Shown: positions 1 through 9,789, numbered from the stretch's first letter. The stretch: DNA of 64,000 bases from Shinella zoogloeoides (GCF_020883495.1 NZ_CP086610.1:62001-126000); one strand, 5' to 3'. The notes: generated by a model not told the origin, from the letters alone. A program made the numbers and translations.

Positions 1-119
1 AGGAATAGAATGTCGCCCGGCGCATTTGCACGAGCAAAAGCGCGAGTGCATGCCTATATAGGAGACAAGCGGGGTTGCGCCCCGCGGCAATCCGTCGAAC
101 GAAGAGAGTGCGTGAACCG

Positions 120-704
120 ATGACGGCGTCCGGGCGAGAGATGAGGGAACCCTGCTGCGACGAGGTGATCGCGGGCGAATATGTGCTCGGCGCCCTTTCC
201 GCCGAGGAGCGCCGCAAGGTCGAGGCGCGGCTTGCGAAGGACCGGCAGTTCGCCGCCATGGTCAGCCGCTGGAAGGAAAATCTTTCCACGCTCGACGACG
301 AGCACGAGGGGCTGCATCTGCCGCCGCATCGTTATCCCGCCGGCCAGCATATTCTTGCCGGCACGACGCCCGATGCGGTGCTTTCCGGCAAGGTCGCAGG
401 CGGGTGCTGGCATTCGCTGATGCTCTGGCGCGCCCTTGCCCTCGCCTCGCTCGCCGTCGCCGCCGGCCTCGCCTTCTCGATGGGCGCGCTGCTCGGGCCG
501 CGCGCGGGCGGTGAGGTGCTGGAGGTCTGGCTGACCGAGGAAGGCAAGGCGCCCGTCTCGCTCGGCGTGCTGGCGAAGGAAGGCAAGGACGGGCTGGTCG
601 TCCCGGCGGGAATGCACGAGCGCCTCTCCGGGGGTGGGAAACTGTCCGTCAGCGTCCGGCCCACCGGCAAGGCGCTGGAGCCGGTGGCCGCGCGGCTCGA
701 TTGA
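120..704 (+). CDS. anti-sigma factor, RskA family
   Basis: Predicted single-pass inner-membrane anti-sigma factor that would hold an ECF sigma factor inactive. The N-terminal 50 residues show the typical pattern GEYVLGALSAEER followed by a charged helix. A hydrophobic segment (about residues 103-125) crosses the membrane. The periplasmic part has the RskA-type features VWLTEEGKAPVSLGVL and LSVSVRPTG. The ATG at 120 is preferred over an in-frame upstream start at 75 because GAAGAGAG lies just before it and the family homology begins there. RskA genes normally follow their sigma gene. Here 1-123 is open in frame 1 and ends in an ATGA overlap with this start, but the 40 residues it encodes are not recognisable as a sigma C-terminus. 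Convergent with engB, 29 bp away. Family assignment is fairly secure; the partner is not visible. Confidence 0.78.
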   Translation: MTASGREMREPCCDEVIAGEYVLGALSAEERRKVEARLAKDRQFAAMVSRWKENLSTLDDEHEGLHLPPHRYPAGQHILAGTTPDAVLSGKVAGGCWHSLMLWRALALASLAVAAGLAFSMGALLGPRAGGEVLEVWLTEEGKAPVSLGVLAKEGKDGLVVPAGMHERLSGGGKLSVSVRPTGKALEPVAARLD

Positions 705-733
705 ACCTTGCTGCCCTCCGGGATCGCCGCGGC

Positions 734-1390
734 CTATCGCGGTGCGATGGCCGTGAGGATGGCGCTGCGCAGCTCATCGAGGCCGCGGCCCTTTTCCGAT
801 GAGGTGGCGAGCACGTCGGGATAGGCGGCGGGATGCTTGGCGATCTTCTGCAGCGTTTCCTCGATGAGGCGCGGAACGCCGGCTTCCTTGATCTTGTCGG
901 TCTTGGTCAGCACCACCTGATAGGAGACGGCCGCCTTGTCGAGCAGGGAGAAGACCTCGTCGTCGTTCTTCTTGATGCCGTGGCGGCTGTCGATCAGCAC
1001 ATAGACACGCTTCAGCGTGGAACGGCCGCGCAGATAGTCGAAGACGAGCTTCGTCCAGGCATCCACCTGTTCCTTCGGGGCCTGCGCATAGCCGTAGCCG
1101 GGCATGTCGACCAGCGCCATCGGCGGCAGGTCGCCTTCCTCGCCCGAAAAGCCATCCGGCACGAAGTAGTTGAGTTCCTGCGTGCGGCCGGGGGTATTGG
1201 AGGTGCGCGCCAGACCCTTGTGGCCGACCAGCGCGTTGATCAGCGACGACTTGCCGACATTCGAGCGGCCGGCGAAGGCGATCTCCGGCGGGCCTTCCGG
1301 CGGCAGGAATTTCATGGCCGGAACGCCGCGGATGAAGATCCACGGCCTGCCGAACAGGGGCTTGTCGTCCTGCGACGTCGTCTCGGTCAT
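734..1390 (-). CDS. engB: ribosome biogenesis GTP-binding protein EngB/YsxC
   Basis: TRAFAC-class GTPase needed for assembly of the 50S ribosomal subunit. All G motifs can be read: G1 [10 protein letters not shown]3 DMPGYG, G4 TKTDK and G5 SSEKG. Of the two in-frame starts, the ATG at 1390 ([10 protein letters not shown]) gives about 218 residues, the usual family size. A longer reading from 1465 would run back into the terminator stem behind yidC. The gene lies downstream of yidC on the same strand, as in many Rhizobiaceae, but the hairpin between them suggests at least partly separate transcription. Identification is secure. Confidence 0.96.
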   Translation of the reverse strand: MTETTSQDDKPLFGRPWIFIRGVPAMKFLPPEGPPEIAFAGRSNVGKSSLINALVGHKGLARTSNTPGRTQELNYFVPDGFSGEEGDLPPMALVDMPGYGYAQAPKEQVDAWTKLVFDYLRGRSTLKRVYVLIDSRHGIKKNDDEVFSLLDKAAVSYQVVLTKTDKIKEAGVPRLIEETLQKIAKHPAAYPDVLATSSEKGRGLDELRSAILTAIAPR

Positions 1391-1462
1391 TGGTCCTGCC
1401 TTTGTTGTATTGCCCCCGGCTTCCCGGTTTTGGCCGCGAAAGTCAAGCGCAGGCATGGACGC

Positions 1463-1493
1463 CAAAAGAAAACCCCGGCGCGAGGCCGGGGTT
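1463..1493 (-). terminator. rho-independent terminator behind yidC
   Basis: A 9-bp perfect stem (1471-1479 with 1485-1493, AACCCCGGC against GCCGGGGTT) with a 5-nt loop. Read on the minus strand it is followed by TTTTCTTTT, a T-rich tail. It lies 25 bp after the yidC stop codon. Confidence 0.82.
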
Positions 1494-1517
1494 CGTTGTC
1501 TGCGATCTGGTGCGCCG

Positions 1518-3320
1518 TCAGGATGGTTTCGGCTTCTTGCTGAACAGGCCCTTCAGGTTGTCGAACAGCTCGATCTTCACACCATGGCGCTTCATGATGA
1601 TCGCCTGCTGGATGATCGAGAGCGTGTTGTTCCAGGCCCAGTAGATCACGAGGCCGGCCGGGAAGGTCGCCAGCATGAAGGTGAAGACCAGCGGCATCCA
1701 GGTGAAGATCATCGCCTGGGTCGGGTCGGGCGGCGTCGGGTTCATGCGCATCTGCAGGAACATGGTGACGCCCATGATCAGCGGCCAGACGCCGATCATC
1801 AGCATATGCGGCACTTCGAAGGGCAGCAGGCCGAACAGGTTGAAGATCGAGGTCGGATCGGGCGCCGAAAGGTCCTGGATCCAGCCGAAGAACGGCGCAT
1901 GGCGCATTTCGATCGTGACGTAGATCACCTTGTAGAGTGCGAAGAAGACCGGGATCTGCAGGAGGATCGGCCAGCAACCCGCCAGCGGATTGATCTTCTC
2001 CTCCTTGTAGAGCTGCATCATGGCCTGTTGCAGCGCCATGCGGTCGTCGCCGTGCTTGGCCTTCAGCTCTTCCATCTTCGGCTGCATCTTCTTCATGTTC
2101 GCCATGGAGGCGTACTGCTTGTTGGCCAGCGGGAAGAAGAGGCCCTTGACGATGATCGTCGTGAAGAGGATCGCGATGCCGAAATTGCCGAAGTAGCGGT
2201 AGATGAAGTCCATCAACTGGAACATCGGCTTGGTGAAGAACCAGAACCAGCCCCAGTCGATCATCAGGTCGAACTGCGGAATGGCATAGGTCTTCTTGTA
2301 CTGGTCGATGATCGGCACTTCCTTGGCGCCGCCGAAGAACAGGTTCTTGACCTCGATCGTCTGGCCGGGCGCGATGGTGATGTCTTCCTGGCGGTAGTCC
2401 GCCTGGTAGCGCGGACGGCCGTCGGTGAAGTGGGAGAAGCGCGTCTCGAAGGGGCTTGCCTGCGGCGGCACCAGGGCGGTCGCCCAGTATTTGTCGGTGA
2501 TGCCGAGCCAGCCGCCGGTCGCCTTGCCGGGCGCGACGGTCGTGTCGTCCTCGGTTTCCTTGTACTTCACCTCATGCAGGCCGAGGTCGCCGAGCACGCC
2601 GATGAAGCCTTCGTGCAGCACGTAGACGGACGGGGTCGTCGGCTTGAAGAAGCGCGCCGTGCGGCCGTAGGGTGAAATGGCGATCGCCGCATCCGTGGTG
2701 TTCTGGATGCTGTCGGTGATGGAGAACATGTAATGTTCGTCGACCGAGATGGTGCGCAGGAAGGTGACGCCCCGCTCGTTGGTGTAGGTCAGCGTCACCG
2801 GGGTCGTCTGCGTCAGCTTGCCGTCGCCCTGCTGCGCCCAGAGGGTCTGCGGGCCGGGTACGGCGCCGGTCGCCTCGCTGCCGACATAGCCGAATTCGGC
2901 GAAGTAGCCGTGTTCGGTCTCGGCCGGGCTGAGAAGCGTGATGATCGGGCTGGTGTCGTCGACGGTCTCGTGGAACTGCTTGAGCCTGAGGTCGTCGAAA
3001 CGGGCGCCCGTCAGGTTGATGGAGCCGGAGAGCGAGGGCGTGTCGATCTGGACGCGGGCGGAGCGGGCGAGCGCGTCTTCACGCGTCTCGGTCGCCGTCG
3101 CCGTCGCTGCGCCACCCGGCAGCGCGCCGCTGGTGCCGGCCGCCGGGGTCGTGGCGGCCGTGCCGCCGCTAGCGGTCGTCTGCTGCGTCTGGGCGGCCTG
3201 CTGGGCCTCGAGCGCGGCGCGCTCCTTCTCGAGCTTGGGGTTCACATAGAGGAACTGCCACGCGACGAGGATCAGCACGGACAGCGCGATCGCCACGAAA
3301 TAATTGCGGTTTTTTTCCAT
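1518..3320 (-). CDS. yidC: membrane protein insertase YidC
   Basis: Inserts and folds inner-membrane proteins, alone or with SecYEG. The product is about 600 residues, normal for a Gram-negative YidC. It has an N-terminal transmembrane anchor (residues 7-24), an Ala/Thr-rich linker, a large periplasmic beta-domain (about 75-350) and the conserved C-terminal 60KD_IMP core with five membrane segments, including the stretch [20 protein letters not shown]. It ends in a basic tail, [10 protein letters not shown]. The ATG at 3320 overlaps the rnpA stop codon by one base (TGATG), so the two are translationally coupled. Part of the conserved rpmH-rnpA-yidC cluster. Confidence 0.98.
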   Translation of the reverse strand: MEKNRNYFVAIALSVLILVAWQFLYVNPKLEKERAALEAQQAAQTQQTTASGGTAATTPAAGTSGALPGGAATATATETREDALARSARVQIDTPSLSGSINLTGARFDDLRLKQFHETVDDTSPIITLLSPAETEHGYFAEFGYVGSEATGAVPGPQTLWAQQGDGKLTQTTPVTLTYTNERGVTFLRTISVDEHYMFSITDSIQNTTDAAIAISPYGRTARFFKPTTPSVYVLHEGFIGVLGDLGLHEVKYKETEDDTTVAPGKATGGWLGITDKYWATALVPPQASPFETRFSHFTDGRPRYQADYRQEDITIAPGQTIEVKNLFFGGAKEVPIIDQYKKTYAIPQFDLMIDWGWFWFFTKPMFQLMDFIYRYFGNFGIAILFTTIIVKGLFFPLANKQYASMANMKKMQPKMEELKAKHGDDRMALQQAMMQLYKEEKINPLAGCWPILLQIPVFFALYKVIYVTIEMRHAPFFGWIQDLSAPDPTSIFNLFGLLPFEVPHMLMIGVWPLIMGVTMFLQMRMNPTPPDPTQAMIFTWMPLVFTFMLATFPAGLVIYWAWNNTLSIIQQAIIMKRHGVKIELFDNLKGLFSKKPKPS

Positions 3321-3709
3321 CACTCTTTCCCGGGAGCAGCAGGGCGCTGCTGCTTGTGTTTCTGCCGCGTCGCGATCCGGTCCTTCAGGCCGTCCTGCAA
3401 GGCTTTGAAGGACGCGCCGAGCACGTCCCGTCTGGCGACAACCACATAGTCGTGTCCGGGCTGCATTGCAAACCCGGCCGATAGCCGCACCGCCTCTTTC
3501 AGGCGCCGCCGCATGCGATTTCGCTCCACGGCATTGCCGTGCTTCTTTGTAACGGTGAAACCGACGCGGGGCGCTTCGTCCGGCATCTGCCGGTCGCGCA
3601 CTTCGAGAAGGAACAGCGGTCCCTTGCGCCTCTCGCCCTCGCGCACAAAAAGAAACTGCGGACGGCTTTTCAGCCGTCCGACAGCGGATTTTTCAACAGT
3701 CTTCGTCAT
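3320..3709 (-). CDS. rnpA: ribonuclease P protein component
   Basis: Protein subunit of RNase P, which assists the catalytic RNA in removing 5' leaders from precursor tRNAs. The family signature [13 protein letters not shown] is present, preceded by [13 protein letters not shown]. The start is placed at the ATG at 3709 ([14 protein letters not shown]), giving 129 residues. An upstream in-frame extension to 3847 would overlap rpmH and is rejected. It lies 31 bp downstream of rpmH and overlaps the yidC start. The C-terminus ([15 protein letters not shown]) is a short polar tail. Confidence 0.96.
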   Translation of the reverse strand: MTKTVEKSAVGRLKSRPQFLFVREGERRKGPLFLLEVRDRQMPDEAPRVGFTVTKKHGNAVERNRMRRRLKEAVRLSAGFAMQPGHDYVVVARRDVLGASFKALQDGLKDRIATRQKHKQQRPAAPGKE

Positions 3710-3740
3710 TGCCCGTCGATCCTGTTCGGGCAGCCCGGCC

Positions 3741-3878
3741 TTAGGCCGAGAGACGTGCGCGGCCGCGAGCGCGACGTGCGGACAGGACCTTGCGGCCGCC
3801 TGCCGTTGCCATGCGGGCGCGGAAGCCGTGACGACGCTTGCGAACAAGCTTGGAGGGCTGGTAGGTACGCTTCGACAT
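3741..3878 (-). CDS. rpmH: 50S ribosomal protein L34
   Basis: A 45-residue basic ribosomal protein. The translation begins [19 protein letters not shown] and ends [12 protein letters not shown], the classic L34 sequence. It is the first gene of the rpmH-rnpA-yidC cluster. A good sigma-70-like promoter lies about 110 bp upstream (3992-4020). Confidence 0.98.
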   Translation of the reverse strand: MSKRTYQPSKLVRKRRHGFRARMATAGGRKVLSARRARGRARLSA

Positions 3879-3991
3879 TTATTTAATACCGCGGTGTGCG
3901 GCCCTTCTTGGGTTTGCGTTTACGCAAGGAGCGTGAAAGTCCGGCACGGGCTTGCCCTCGCGGGAAGCCGAGCTTTCCGGACGTGCGCGGC

Positions 3992-4020
3992 TTATAAGGG
4001 CAAAGCCGGTCAAAAGTCAA
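3992..4020 (-). promoter_or_regulatory. predicted promoter of rpmH-rnpA-yidC
   Basis: On the minus strand TTGACT (4020-4015) and TTATAA (3997-3992) are separated by exactly 17 bp. This predicts a leader of roughly 105 nt before rpmH. The rest of the 3879-4301 interval holds no gene that I can support. Confidence 0.65.
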
Positions 4021-4301
4021 TTGCGTCCGCGGCCTCCCCGAAACCGCCACAGGCGTTAATGGAAATTCCCCTGTCGGTTGTGCGCAGATTGCGCCCCGTT
4101 GTCTCAAGACCCTGTAATCGCGGGCGAAAAAACTGCGGCCTACGCCGGAATCCGGCCCTGCGGCGCAGGGAGGGGTGCGGCAAGTGCCCGGATTTCCAGC
4201 AGGTTGTATCAAAACCTAATTAACTTTTAGCATTTACTGTTGTTGTCAAATGGCCGGGCGCGTGCGTCCCGCCGATCCGTACCGACGTTTTGGAGTATGA
4301 C

Positions 4302-6296
4302 GTGAAGATACGCGGCAAGATTTATCTCATCGTGGGCGTGATGGGCCTCATCTCGGTCCTCATCGGCGGCATCGCCGTCCATGTCGTCTCGGAATACAGC
4401 GACAAGATCCACCAGTATGAGAACGCCTCCGACCGCGCCTTCCTCGGCGAGCACCTGAACCGCCAGGTCACGGCCGTCGTGATGGAAGCGCGCGGCATCT
4501 ACGCGTCCAAGGATACCGATGGCGCGACCAAGTTCGCCGAAGGCATCGGCAAGGGCCTCGACGGCATCGACGAGACGCTGGACAAGTGGCGTCCGCTGGT
4601 GCCGGAAGAGCAGAGGGCCGCCTTCGATGCGGTCGTCGCACGCGCCGCCGAGTTCCGCACCTTCCGCACGGAAACCGCGCGCCTCGGCACCACGGTCTCC
4701 ATCGCCGCTGCCAACGAGCAGGGCAATAACGAGGGCAACCGCGCCAACCGCAAGGCCTTCCAGAAAGAGATCGACGCCGTCGTGGAGATGGACACCCAGA
4801 ACCTCGCCGCGATCAAGGACGACATCGCCGCCTTCGAGACGCTCATGCTGACGCTGGTGCTGGGCACCGTCGGCGCCGGCCTCGTGCTCGGCGGCGGTAT
4901 CGCCTTCTACATCGCGACGAACGAACTCAGCCGTCCGATCCAGAACGTCACCGAGACCATGAAGCGCCTTGCCGGCGGCGACCTCGACACCGAGGTTCCC
5001 TATGCCGACCGCAAGGACGAGATCGGCGAAATGGCCGCCGCCGTCGCGGTCTTCCGCCAGAACGCCATCGCCGTGCGCGACCTCAACGCCCAGGAACAGG
5101 TCCTGCGCGAAAAGAGCGCAGACCTGCAGACCTCCATCGCGAGCGTCGTGCATGCCGCCGCCGCCGGCGATTTCTCCTCGCGCATCACCAAGGACTACCA
5201 GAACGAAGACCTCAACCGCTTCGCCCGCAGCGTCAATGAACTCGTCACCGGCGTCGAGGAGGGCATTGCCGAAACCGGCCGCGTGCTCGGCTCGCTGGCC
5301 GAGGGCGACCTGACGCAGAGCATGGAAGGCAGCTTCCGCGGCGCCTTCGCCGAGCTGCAGCAGAACGTCAACGCGACGCTCGCCACGCTTCAGCGCACGA
5401 TGCGGGATGTGCGCACCGCGACGGACGCCATCAACGGCAATTCCGGCGAGCTGCGCACCGCCTCCGACGACCTTTCCAAGCGCACCGAGCAGCAGGCCGC
5501 CGCGCTGGAAGAGACCTCCGCCGCGCTGGACGAGATCACCGTCGCCGTCAAGAATTCGACGGAGCGCGCCAACGAGGCGAGCGTCATGGTCGGCGAGGCG
5601 ACGCAGAGCGCCAAGCAGTCCGGCGCCATCGTGCGCAACGCCATCGACGCCATGGGCCGCATCGAGCAGGCTTCGAGCGAAATCAGCCAGATCATCTCGG
5701 TGATCGACGAGATCGCCTTCCAGACCAACCTCCTGGCGCTGAATGCTGGTGTCGAGGCCGCCCGCGCGGGCGAGGCCGGCAAGGGTTTTGCCGTCGTGGC
5801 GCAGGAAGTGCGCGAGCTTGCCCAGCGCGCCGCGAGCGCGGCGAAGGACATCAAGGGCCTCATCACCAAGTCGGGCGCGGAAGTGTCCGTCGGCGTGAAA
5901 TACGTGCAGGAGACGGGCGCGGCCCTGTCCGATATCGAGGACCGCGTCGTCACCATCAACGAGCGCATCCACTCCATCGCCACGGCCGCCCGCGAACAGG
6001 CGACCGGCCTGCAGGAGATCAGCACGGCCATCAACCAGATGGACCAGGTCACCCAGCACAATGCCGCCATGGTGGAGGAGACCTCCGCCGCCACGCACAA
6101 GCTGAAGGGCGAGGCCGATGGCCTTGCCGATCTGGTCGCCCGCTTCCGCACCGGCGATGCGGCGCAGCACGTGGCCGCCGCACGGGGCGATGCCCGCCCG
6201 GTCGAGTCCCCGGCCCGCCGCATGATGGGCAATGTCGCCCGCGCCTTCGGCGGCAACCGCGCCGTGGCCGCGCAGGAGAGCTGGGAAGAATTCTGA
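4302..6296 (+). CDS. methyl-accepting chemotaxis protein
   Basis: Inner-membrane chemoreceptor that signals through CheW/CheA. A first transmembrane segment (about residues 7-27) is followed by a periplasmic four-helix-type sensor of about 150 residues with no recognisable ligand motif. A second membrane segment lies at about 180-200, then a HAMP domain starting ELSRPIQNVTETMKRLAGGD, a second HAMP-like unit (about 290-365), and a long signalling coiled coil. Its hairpin tip contains IDEIAFQTNLLALNAGVEAA. The protein ends SWEEF, matching the xWxxF tether that recruits CheR/CheB. The GTG at 4302 is chosen because GGAG stands 6 nt before it and MKIRGKIYLI is the usual rhizobial beginning. A terminator follows. 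Ligand unknown. Confidence 0.93.
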   Translation: MKIRGKIYLIVGVMGLISVLIGGIAVHVVSEYSDKIHQYENASDRAFLGEHLNRQVTAVVMEARGIYASKDTDGATKFAEGIGKGLDGIDETLDKWRPLVPEEQRAAFDAVVARAAEFRTFRTETARLGTTVSIAAANEQGNNEGNRANRKAFQKEIDAVVEMDTQNLAAIKDDIAAFETLMLTLVLGTVGAGLVLGGGIAFYIATNELSRPIQNVTETMKRLAGGDLDTEVPYADRKDEIGEMAAAVAVFRQNAIAVRDLNAQEQVLREKSADLQTSIASVVHAAAAGDFSSRITKDYQNEDLNRFARSVNELVTGVEEGIAETGRVLGSLAEGDLTQSMEGSFRGAFAELQQNVNATLATLQRTMRDVRTATDAINGNSGELRTASDDLSKRTEQQAAALEETSAALDEITVAVKNSTERANEASVMVGEATQSAKQSGAIVRNAIDAMGRIEQASSEISQIISVIDEIAFQTNLLALNAGVEAARAGEAGKGFAVVAQEVRELAQRAASAAKDIKGLITKSGAEVSVGVKYVQETGAALSDIEDRVVTINERIHSIATAAREQATGLQEISTAINQMDQVTQHNAAMVEETSAATHKLKGEADGLADLVARFRTGDAAQHVAAARGDARPVESPARRMMGNVARAFGGNRAVAAQESWEEF

Positions 6297-6323
6297 TCCG
6301 CAGGACGGATCGGGGGAATGCGC

Positions 6324-6354
6324 GCGGCGGCCTTCGGGCCGCCGCTTGCGTTTT
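6324..6354 (+). terminator. rho-independent terminator behind the chemoreceptor
   Basis: A perfect 9-bp GC stem (6324-6332 with 6337-6345) closed by a TTCG tetraloop and followed by TTGCGTTTT. It lies 27 bp after the stop codon. Confidence 0.75.
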
Positions 6355-6454
6355 GCGGGCACGTTGGAAAAGGCGCCGCAATCTCCTATAATCGGCCGTC
6401 GTCGATCTGGGTCGCGATACGATTGCCGCGTCGCGGCCTCACCGGAGTGGAGAC

Positions 6455-7939
6455 ATGGGCGAGAAAGGAGGGGTGGAAAGAGAGGGCACGCCGCCCCTGA
6501 CCGAGACACCGGTGCCCTCCGTCGGTTTCCTGTCCGGCCTTTCGGGCCGGCTTCTGCTTTTGACGGCCGTCTTCGTGCTGATCGCCGAAGTGCTGATCTT
6601 CGTGCCATCGGTGGCGAACATGCGGCTGATGTGGCTGCGCGACCGGCTGAATACCGCCGCCGCCGCGAGCGTCGTGATCGAGGGGCTGCCGGATCAGGAA
6701 TTGCCGCGCAACGTGCAGGAGGAGGCCCTTCTGGCCACGGGCGCCAAGGCGATCGTGCTCAAGCGGGCGGACGCCTCACGCATGGTCGCGGCCGTCGACA
6801 TGCCGCCGAGCGTCGACGCGCAATACGACCTTTCCGATGTCTCGACGCTCACCTCGATCTACGACGCCTTCGACACGCTGCTTTTCGGCGGCGACCGCAT
6901 CATCCGCGTTTACGGGCCGGTGGGCGAGACGACGACGCGCATCGAGTTGCTGCTGGACGAAGGCCCGCTGCGCCGCGCCATGCTGCGCTACGCTCGTAAC
7001 GTCTTCATCCTGTCCATGATCATATCGCTGGCGACCGCAAGCCCGATGTTCTTCGCGCTCAACCGGCTGCTCATCCGCCCGATCCGCCGCATGACGGCCA
7101 ATATCCGCGACTTCGCCGCCGATCCCAGCAATCCCGCGCGCGTGCTGGAGCCGTCCGGCGGGCGCGACGAGATCGCCGTTGCCGGCATCCACCTTTCGGC
7201 CATGCAGCAGACCTTGCAGCGCACGCTGAAGGAGCAGAAGAACCTCGCCGATCTTGGCCTTGCCGTGTCGAAGATCAACCACGACATGCGCAACATCCTC
7301 TCCTCCGCCCAGCTCATGTCCGACCGCCTGTCGGATGTCGACGATCCCGTGGTCAAGCGCGTCGCGCCCAAGCTGCTGCGCAGCATCGACCGGGCGGTGG
7401 GCTACACCAAGGAGGTGCTCTCCTACGGCCGTATGCGCGAGCCGGAGCCGCGCCGCCGCTTCGTCGCCCTCAAGCCGCTGGTGCAGGAAGTCTCCGAGGT
7501 GCTGGCCATCGATGCGCGCGGTGATATCGATTTCGTCGTTGAGGTGGAGGCCGGCCTGCAGGTGGATGCGGACGGCGAGCAGCTCTTCCGCGTCATCCAC
7601 AATCTCTGCCGCAATGCCGTCGAGGCGCTGTCGCAGGAAAGCGGCCTTGCGCGGCGCGTCGTGCTGGTCACGGGCCTGCGCACCGGCAGCGTCGTTTCCA
7701 TCGCCATAGACGACAACGGCCCCGGCATGCCGGAAAAGGCGCGCGAGAACCTTTTTGCCGCCTTCCGCGGCTCCGTGCGCTCCGGCGGCACGGGCCTCGG
7801 CCTTGCCATCGCCCGCGAACTGGTGCTCGCCCACGGCGGCACCATCGCGCTCGTGGAAAAGGCGACGCCCGGAACGCTCTTCCGCATCGAGCTTCCCGAC
7901 CGCCCCGTCCCCCTCGACGCCTTCCGCCACCGCGCCTGA
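6455..7939 (+). CDS. HAMP-domain sensor histidine kinase
   Basis: Membrane-bound sensor kinase of 494 residues. Two transmembrane segments (about 28-50 and 187-207) flank a periplasmic sensor of about 135 residues. A HAMP domain follows (FALNRLLIRPIRRMTANIRD). The dimerisation helix carries the phospho-acceptor in SKINHDMRNIL. The GHKL ATPase shows the N box HNLCRNAVEAL, G1 DDNGPGMP and G2 GTGLGLAIA. The start at 6455 is preceded by GTGGAGAC. No response regulator gene is adjacent, so it is an orphan here, and its signal and partner are unknown. Codon use matches the backbone genes. Confidence 0.9.
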   Translation: MGEKGGVEREGTPPLTETPVPSVGFLSGLSGRLLLLTAVFVLIAEVLIFVPSVANMRLMWLRDRLNTAAAASVVIEGLPDQELPRNVQEEALLATGAKAIVLKRADASRMVAAVDMPPSVDAQYDLSDVSTLTSIYDAFDTLLFGGDRIIRVYGPVGETTTRIELLLDEGPLRRAMLRYARNVFILSMIISLATASPMFFALNRLLIRPIRRMTANIRDFAADPSNPARVLEPSGGRDEIAVAGIHLSAMQQTLQRTLKEQKNLADLGLAVSKINHDMRNILSSAQLMSDRLSDVDDPVVKRVAPKLLRSIDRAVGYTKEVLSYGRMREPEPRRRFVALKPLVQEVSEVLAIDARGDIDFVVEVEAGLQVDADGEQLFRVIHNLCRNAVEALSQESGLARRVVLVTGLRTGSVVSIAIDDNGPGMPEKARENLFAAFRGSVRSGGTGLGLAIARELVLAHGGTIALVEKATPGTLFRIELPDRPVPLDAFRHRA

Positions 7940-8007
7940 TCTTCTGGGTCTTTTCCCGCGTCGGCGGGGTGCTCGATGAAAAAAGTGCACATTTTCTCAG
8001 AAAGGCG

Positions 8008-8036
8008 CTTGCAATAAGTCCATGTACCCTTTAGAG
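8008..8036 (+). promoter_or_regulatory. predicted promoter of tRNA-Arg
   Basis: CTTGCA (8008-8013) and TTAGAG (8031-8036) are spaced by 17 bp and stand about 40 bp before the tRNA, resembling the CTTG(A/C)-N17 form common in rhizobia. Confidence 0.45.
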
Positions 8037-8077
8037 AACCGCCTCGCAGCCGGGCACAACGACCCGCAACTGCCAGC

Positions 8078-8154
8078 GCACCCGTAGCTCAGCTGGATAG
8101 AGCACCAGACTACGAATCTGGGGGTCAGGAGTTCGAATCTCTTCGGGTGCGCCA
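8078..8154 (+). tRNA. tRNA-Arg (anticodon ACG)
   Basis: A 77-nt cloverleaf. Acceptor GCACCCG pairs with CGGGTGC, the D arm is GCTC...GAGC, the anticodon stem CCAGA/TCTGG holds the loop CTACGAA with anticodon ACG, and the T arm contains TTCGAAT. The CCA end is encoded. The 3' part (8125-8154) also encodes, on the other strand, the last residues and stop codon of the neighbouring serine recombinase, which marks this tRNA as the integration site of the following element. Confidence 0.95.
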
Positions 8155-9789
8155 TTTCCGTTCAAAACCGCGAACACTCTGGTAAATTTTTTTGCCGCCA
8201 GTCATGGCGCGTTCGAGCGCGTGTTTGCTTCCGATGATCCGGACCTGTTTGTCGTCGACGATGACCTCATCGATGATGGATTTGAGCCATGCCTTGCGGA
8301 ACGGAATGTCGCCGTTGGCGATGTTTTCCCGCATGAGACTGCCGAACTCGGCGATGATTTGATCCGGGATCGCATCGGTCGGGATGGCGTTGGTGCGAAC
8401 CTGATCGAGCGATGCCTGGATGCGATCGCGGTCGAGTTTTAGGGATGTGATCCGGTCGCGCAGGATATCGTCCATTTCGGCAATGCCGTCCTCGACCATT
8501 GTGTAGAGCCGCTTGAGGCGTGTCTCTGCCTCGTGCAGTTCCTGGGTTAGTCGTGTGACGCGTCCATCGACTTCGGCAGCCTTGGCGGCGCGGGCGCTGG
8601 TGATGGAGGCGAGGATTTCGCGCAAGCGATCCGGAGTGAGCAGCCGCTCGGTCAGGCCTTTGATGACGAGATCGTCAAGTGTGTCCATGCGGATCGAGCG
8701 GCCCTTGCAGACAGACTTGCCGGAACGGGCAGCAGCCGAGCAGGTGTAGTAGCGATGGACGGTGCCGTTCTTCGAGGTGCCGGTGCGGAGTGTCATACCG
8801 CCGCCGCAGGTCGCACAGGTCGAAAGTCCGGTAAGCAGGATCGGACCGGTCGTGACGCGTGGCGGCGTGACCTTGGGATTGCGGAGCTTGAGCGTTTGCT
8901 CGACCGCTTCGAACTGGTCGCGGTCGATGATGGCCGGGACTGGCATGACCACGTGCTCGATCGCAGGCTTGTTCTTCAGGGTACGGGAGTCGCGCCGGTT
9001 GAATGTCCACTCGCCGATATAGACGCGATTGGTCAGGATGGCGTGAAGGGTTCCGACGCCAAAGCTTGCGCCCCTGCGGGTCCTGTAGCCCTGCCCGTTC
9101 AGCCGTTTGACGATCTCCTTGATGCCAAGCGGGCCCGATCTTCCATCGCCTTCAAGATATAGACGGAAGATCAAGCGGACGGTTTCGGCCTCGACGGGAT
9201 CGATGGCCAGATGCTTCTTCGACTTTGCCCCACGCCGTTCGGCTTCCGTTGTCCGATAGCCAAGCGGAACCGGGGAGCCGTTATAAAAACCCTGCCGGGC
9301 ATTTTCCTTCATCGCGCGGAGCACGTGCTTTGCATTCTCGCGGCTCTGGTATTCATCGAAGAGGGCGATCACCTGTCGCATCATCACCTGGGCCGGATCA
9401 TCGCCCAGTTCCTGGGTAATGGAGATCAGGCGAACATCGGCCTTGGCAAGCCGTCGGATATACATCTCAAGACCAAAGCTGTCGCGAAAGAAGCGGCTGT
9501 AACTATGGACGATAACAACATCGAAGGGATGGTCGCCATCGGTTGCCCGCTCGATCAGCTGCTGGAATTCCGGCCGGGCATCGTCGGTCGCCGATGCGCC
9601 GGGCTCGACATATTCTGCAACAAGCCTGAAGCCTCTGGAGAGGCAGTACTGCGTGATCTGCTTGCGCTGGTCGGGGATCGACAGATCGCTCTCGGCCTGC
9701 CTACCCGTGGAAACGCGGAGATAGGCAACGGCCCGAAGCGCTGGCATTGCGGACAGGATTTCCGTGTCGTGGCTGATCGGCCTGTTCAT
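8125..9789 (-). CDS. large serine recombinase (element integrase)
   Basis: Site-specific recombinase of 554 residues, expected to integrate and excise the element. The N-terminal resolvase domain has AYLRVSTGRQ with the catalytic serine (about residue 27), then HSYSRFFRD. A recombinase domain (about 170-290) follows, then a zinc-ribbon with Cys pairs CATCGG and CSAAARSGKSVC, and a C-terminal coiled coil. GGGAG precedes the ATG. The last ten codons and the stop lie inside the 3' half of the tRNA-Arg (protein end WRTRRDSNS), so the reading frame is completed by host attachment-site sequence. This orientation and position identify it as the integrase of an element inserted in the tRNA gene. Confidence 0.93.
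   Translation of the reverse strand: MNRPISHDTEILSAMPALRAVAYLRVSTGRQAESDLSIPDQRKQITQYCLSRGFRLVAEYVEPGASATDDARPEFQQLIERATDGDHPFDVVIVHSYSRFFRDSFGLEMYIRRLAKADVRLISITQELGDDPAQVMMRQVIALFDEYQSRENAKHVLRAMKENARQGFYNGSPVPLGYRTTEAERRGAKSKKHLAIDPVEAETVRLIFRLYLEGDGRSGPLGIKEIVKRLNGQGYRTRRGASFGVGTLHAILTNRVYIGEWTFNRRDSRTLKNKPAIEHVVMPVPAIIDRDQFEAVEQTLKLRNPKVTPPRVTTGPILLTGLSTCATCGGGMTLRTGTSKNGTVHRYYTCSAAARSGKSVCKGRSIRMDTLDDLVIKGLTERLLTPDRLREILASITSARAAKAAEVDGRVTRLTQELHEAETRLKRLYTMVEDGIAEMDDILRDRITSLKLDRDRIQASLDQVRTNAIPTDAIPDQIIAEFGSLMRENIANGDIPFRKAWLKSIIDEVIVDDKQVRIIGSKHALERAMTGGKKIYQSVRGFERKWRTRRDSNS

Noticed and set aside
1..123. A 40-codon open frame ending in an ATGA overlap with the anti-sigma gene, possibly the end of a sigma factor
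   Set aside because: The overlap is suggestive, but the encoded residues do not resemble a sigma region 4 end and the window edge cuts it off.
1170..2675. A 501-codon plus-strand frame opposite yidC and engB
   Set aside because: It is the antisense of two certain genes and its translation is rich in Glu/Arg/His without any motif.
4227..6608. A 793-codon open frame on the minus strand opposite the chemoreceptor
   Set aside because: It mirrors the GC-rich chemoreceptor gene, is low in complexity (Gly/Asp/Ala) and resembles no family, while the plus-strand frame has all chemoreceptor motifs.
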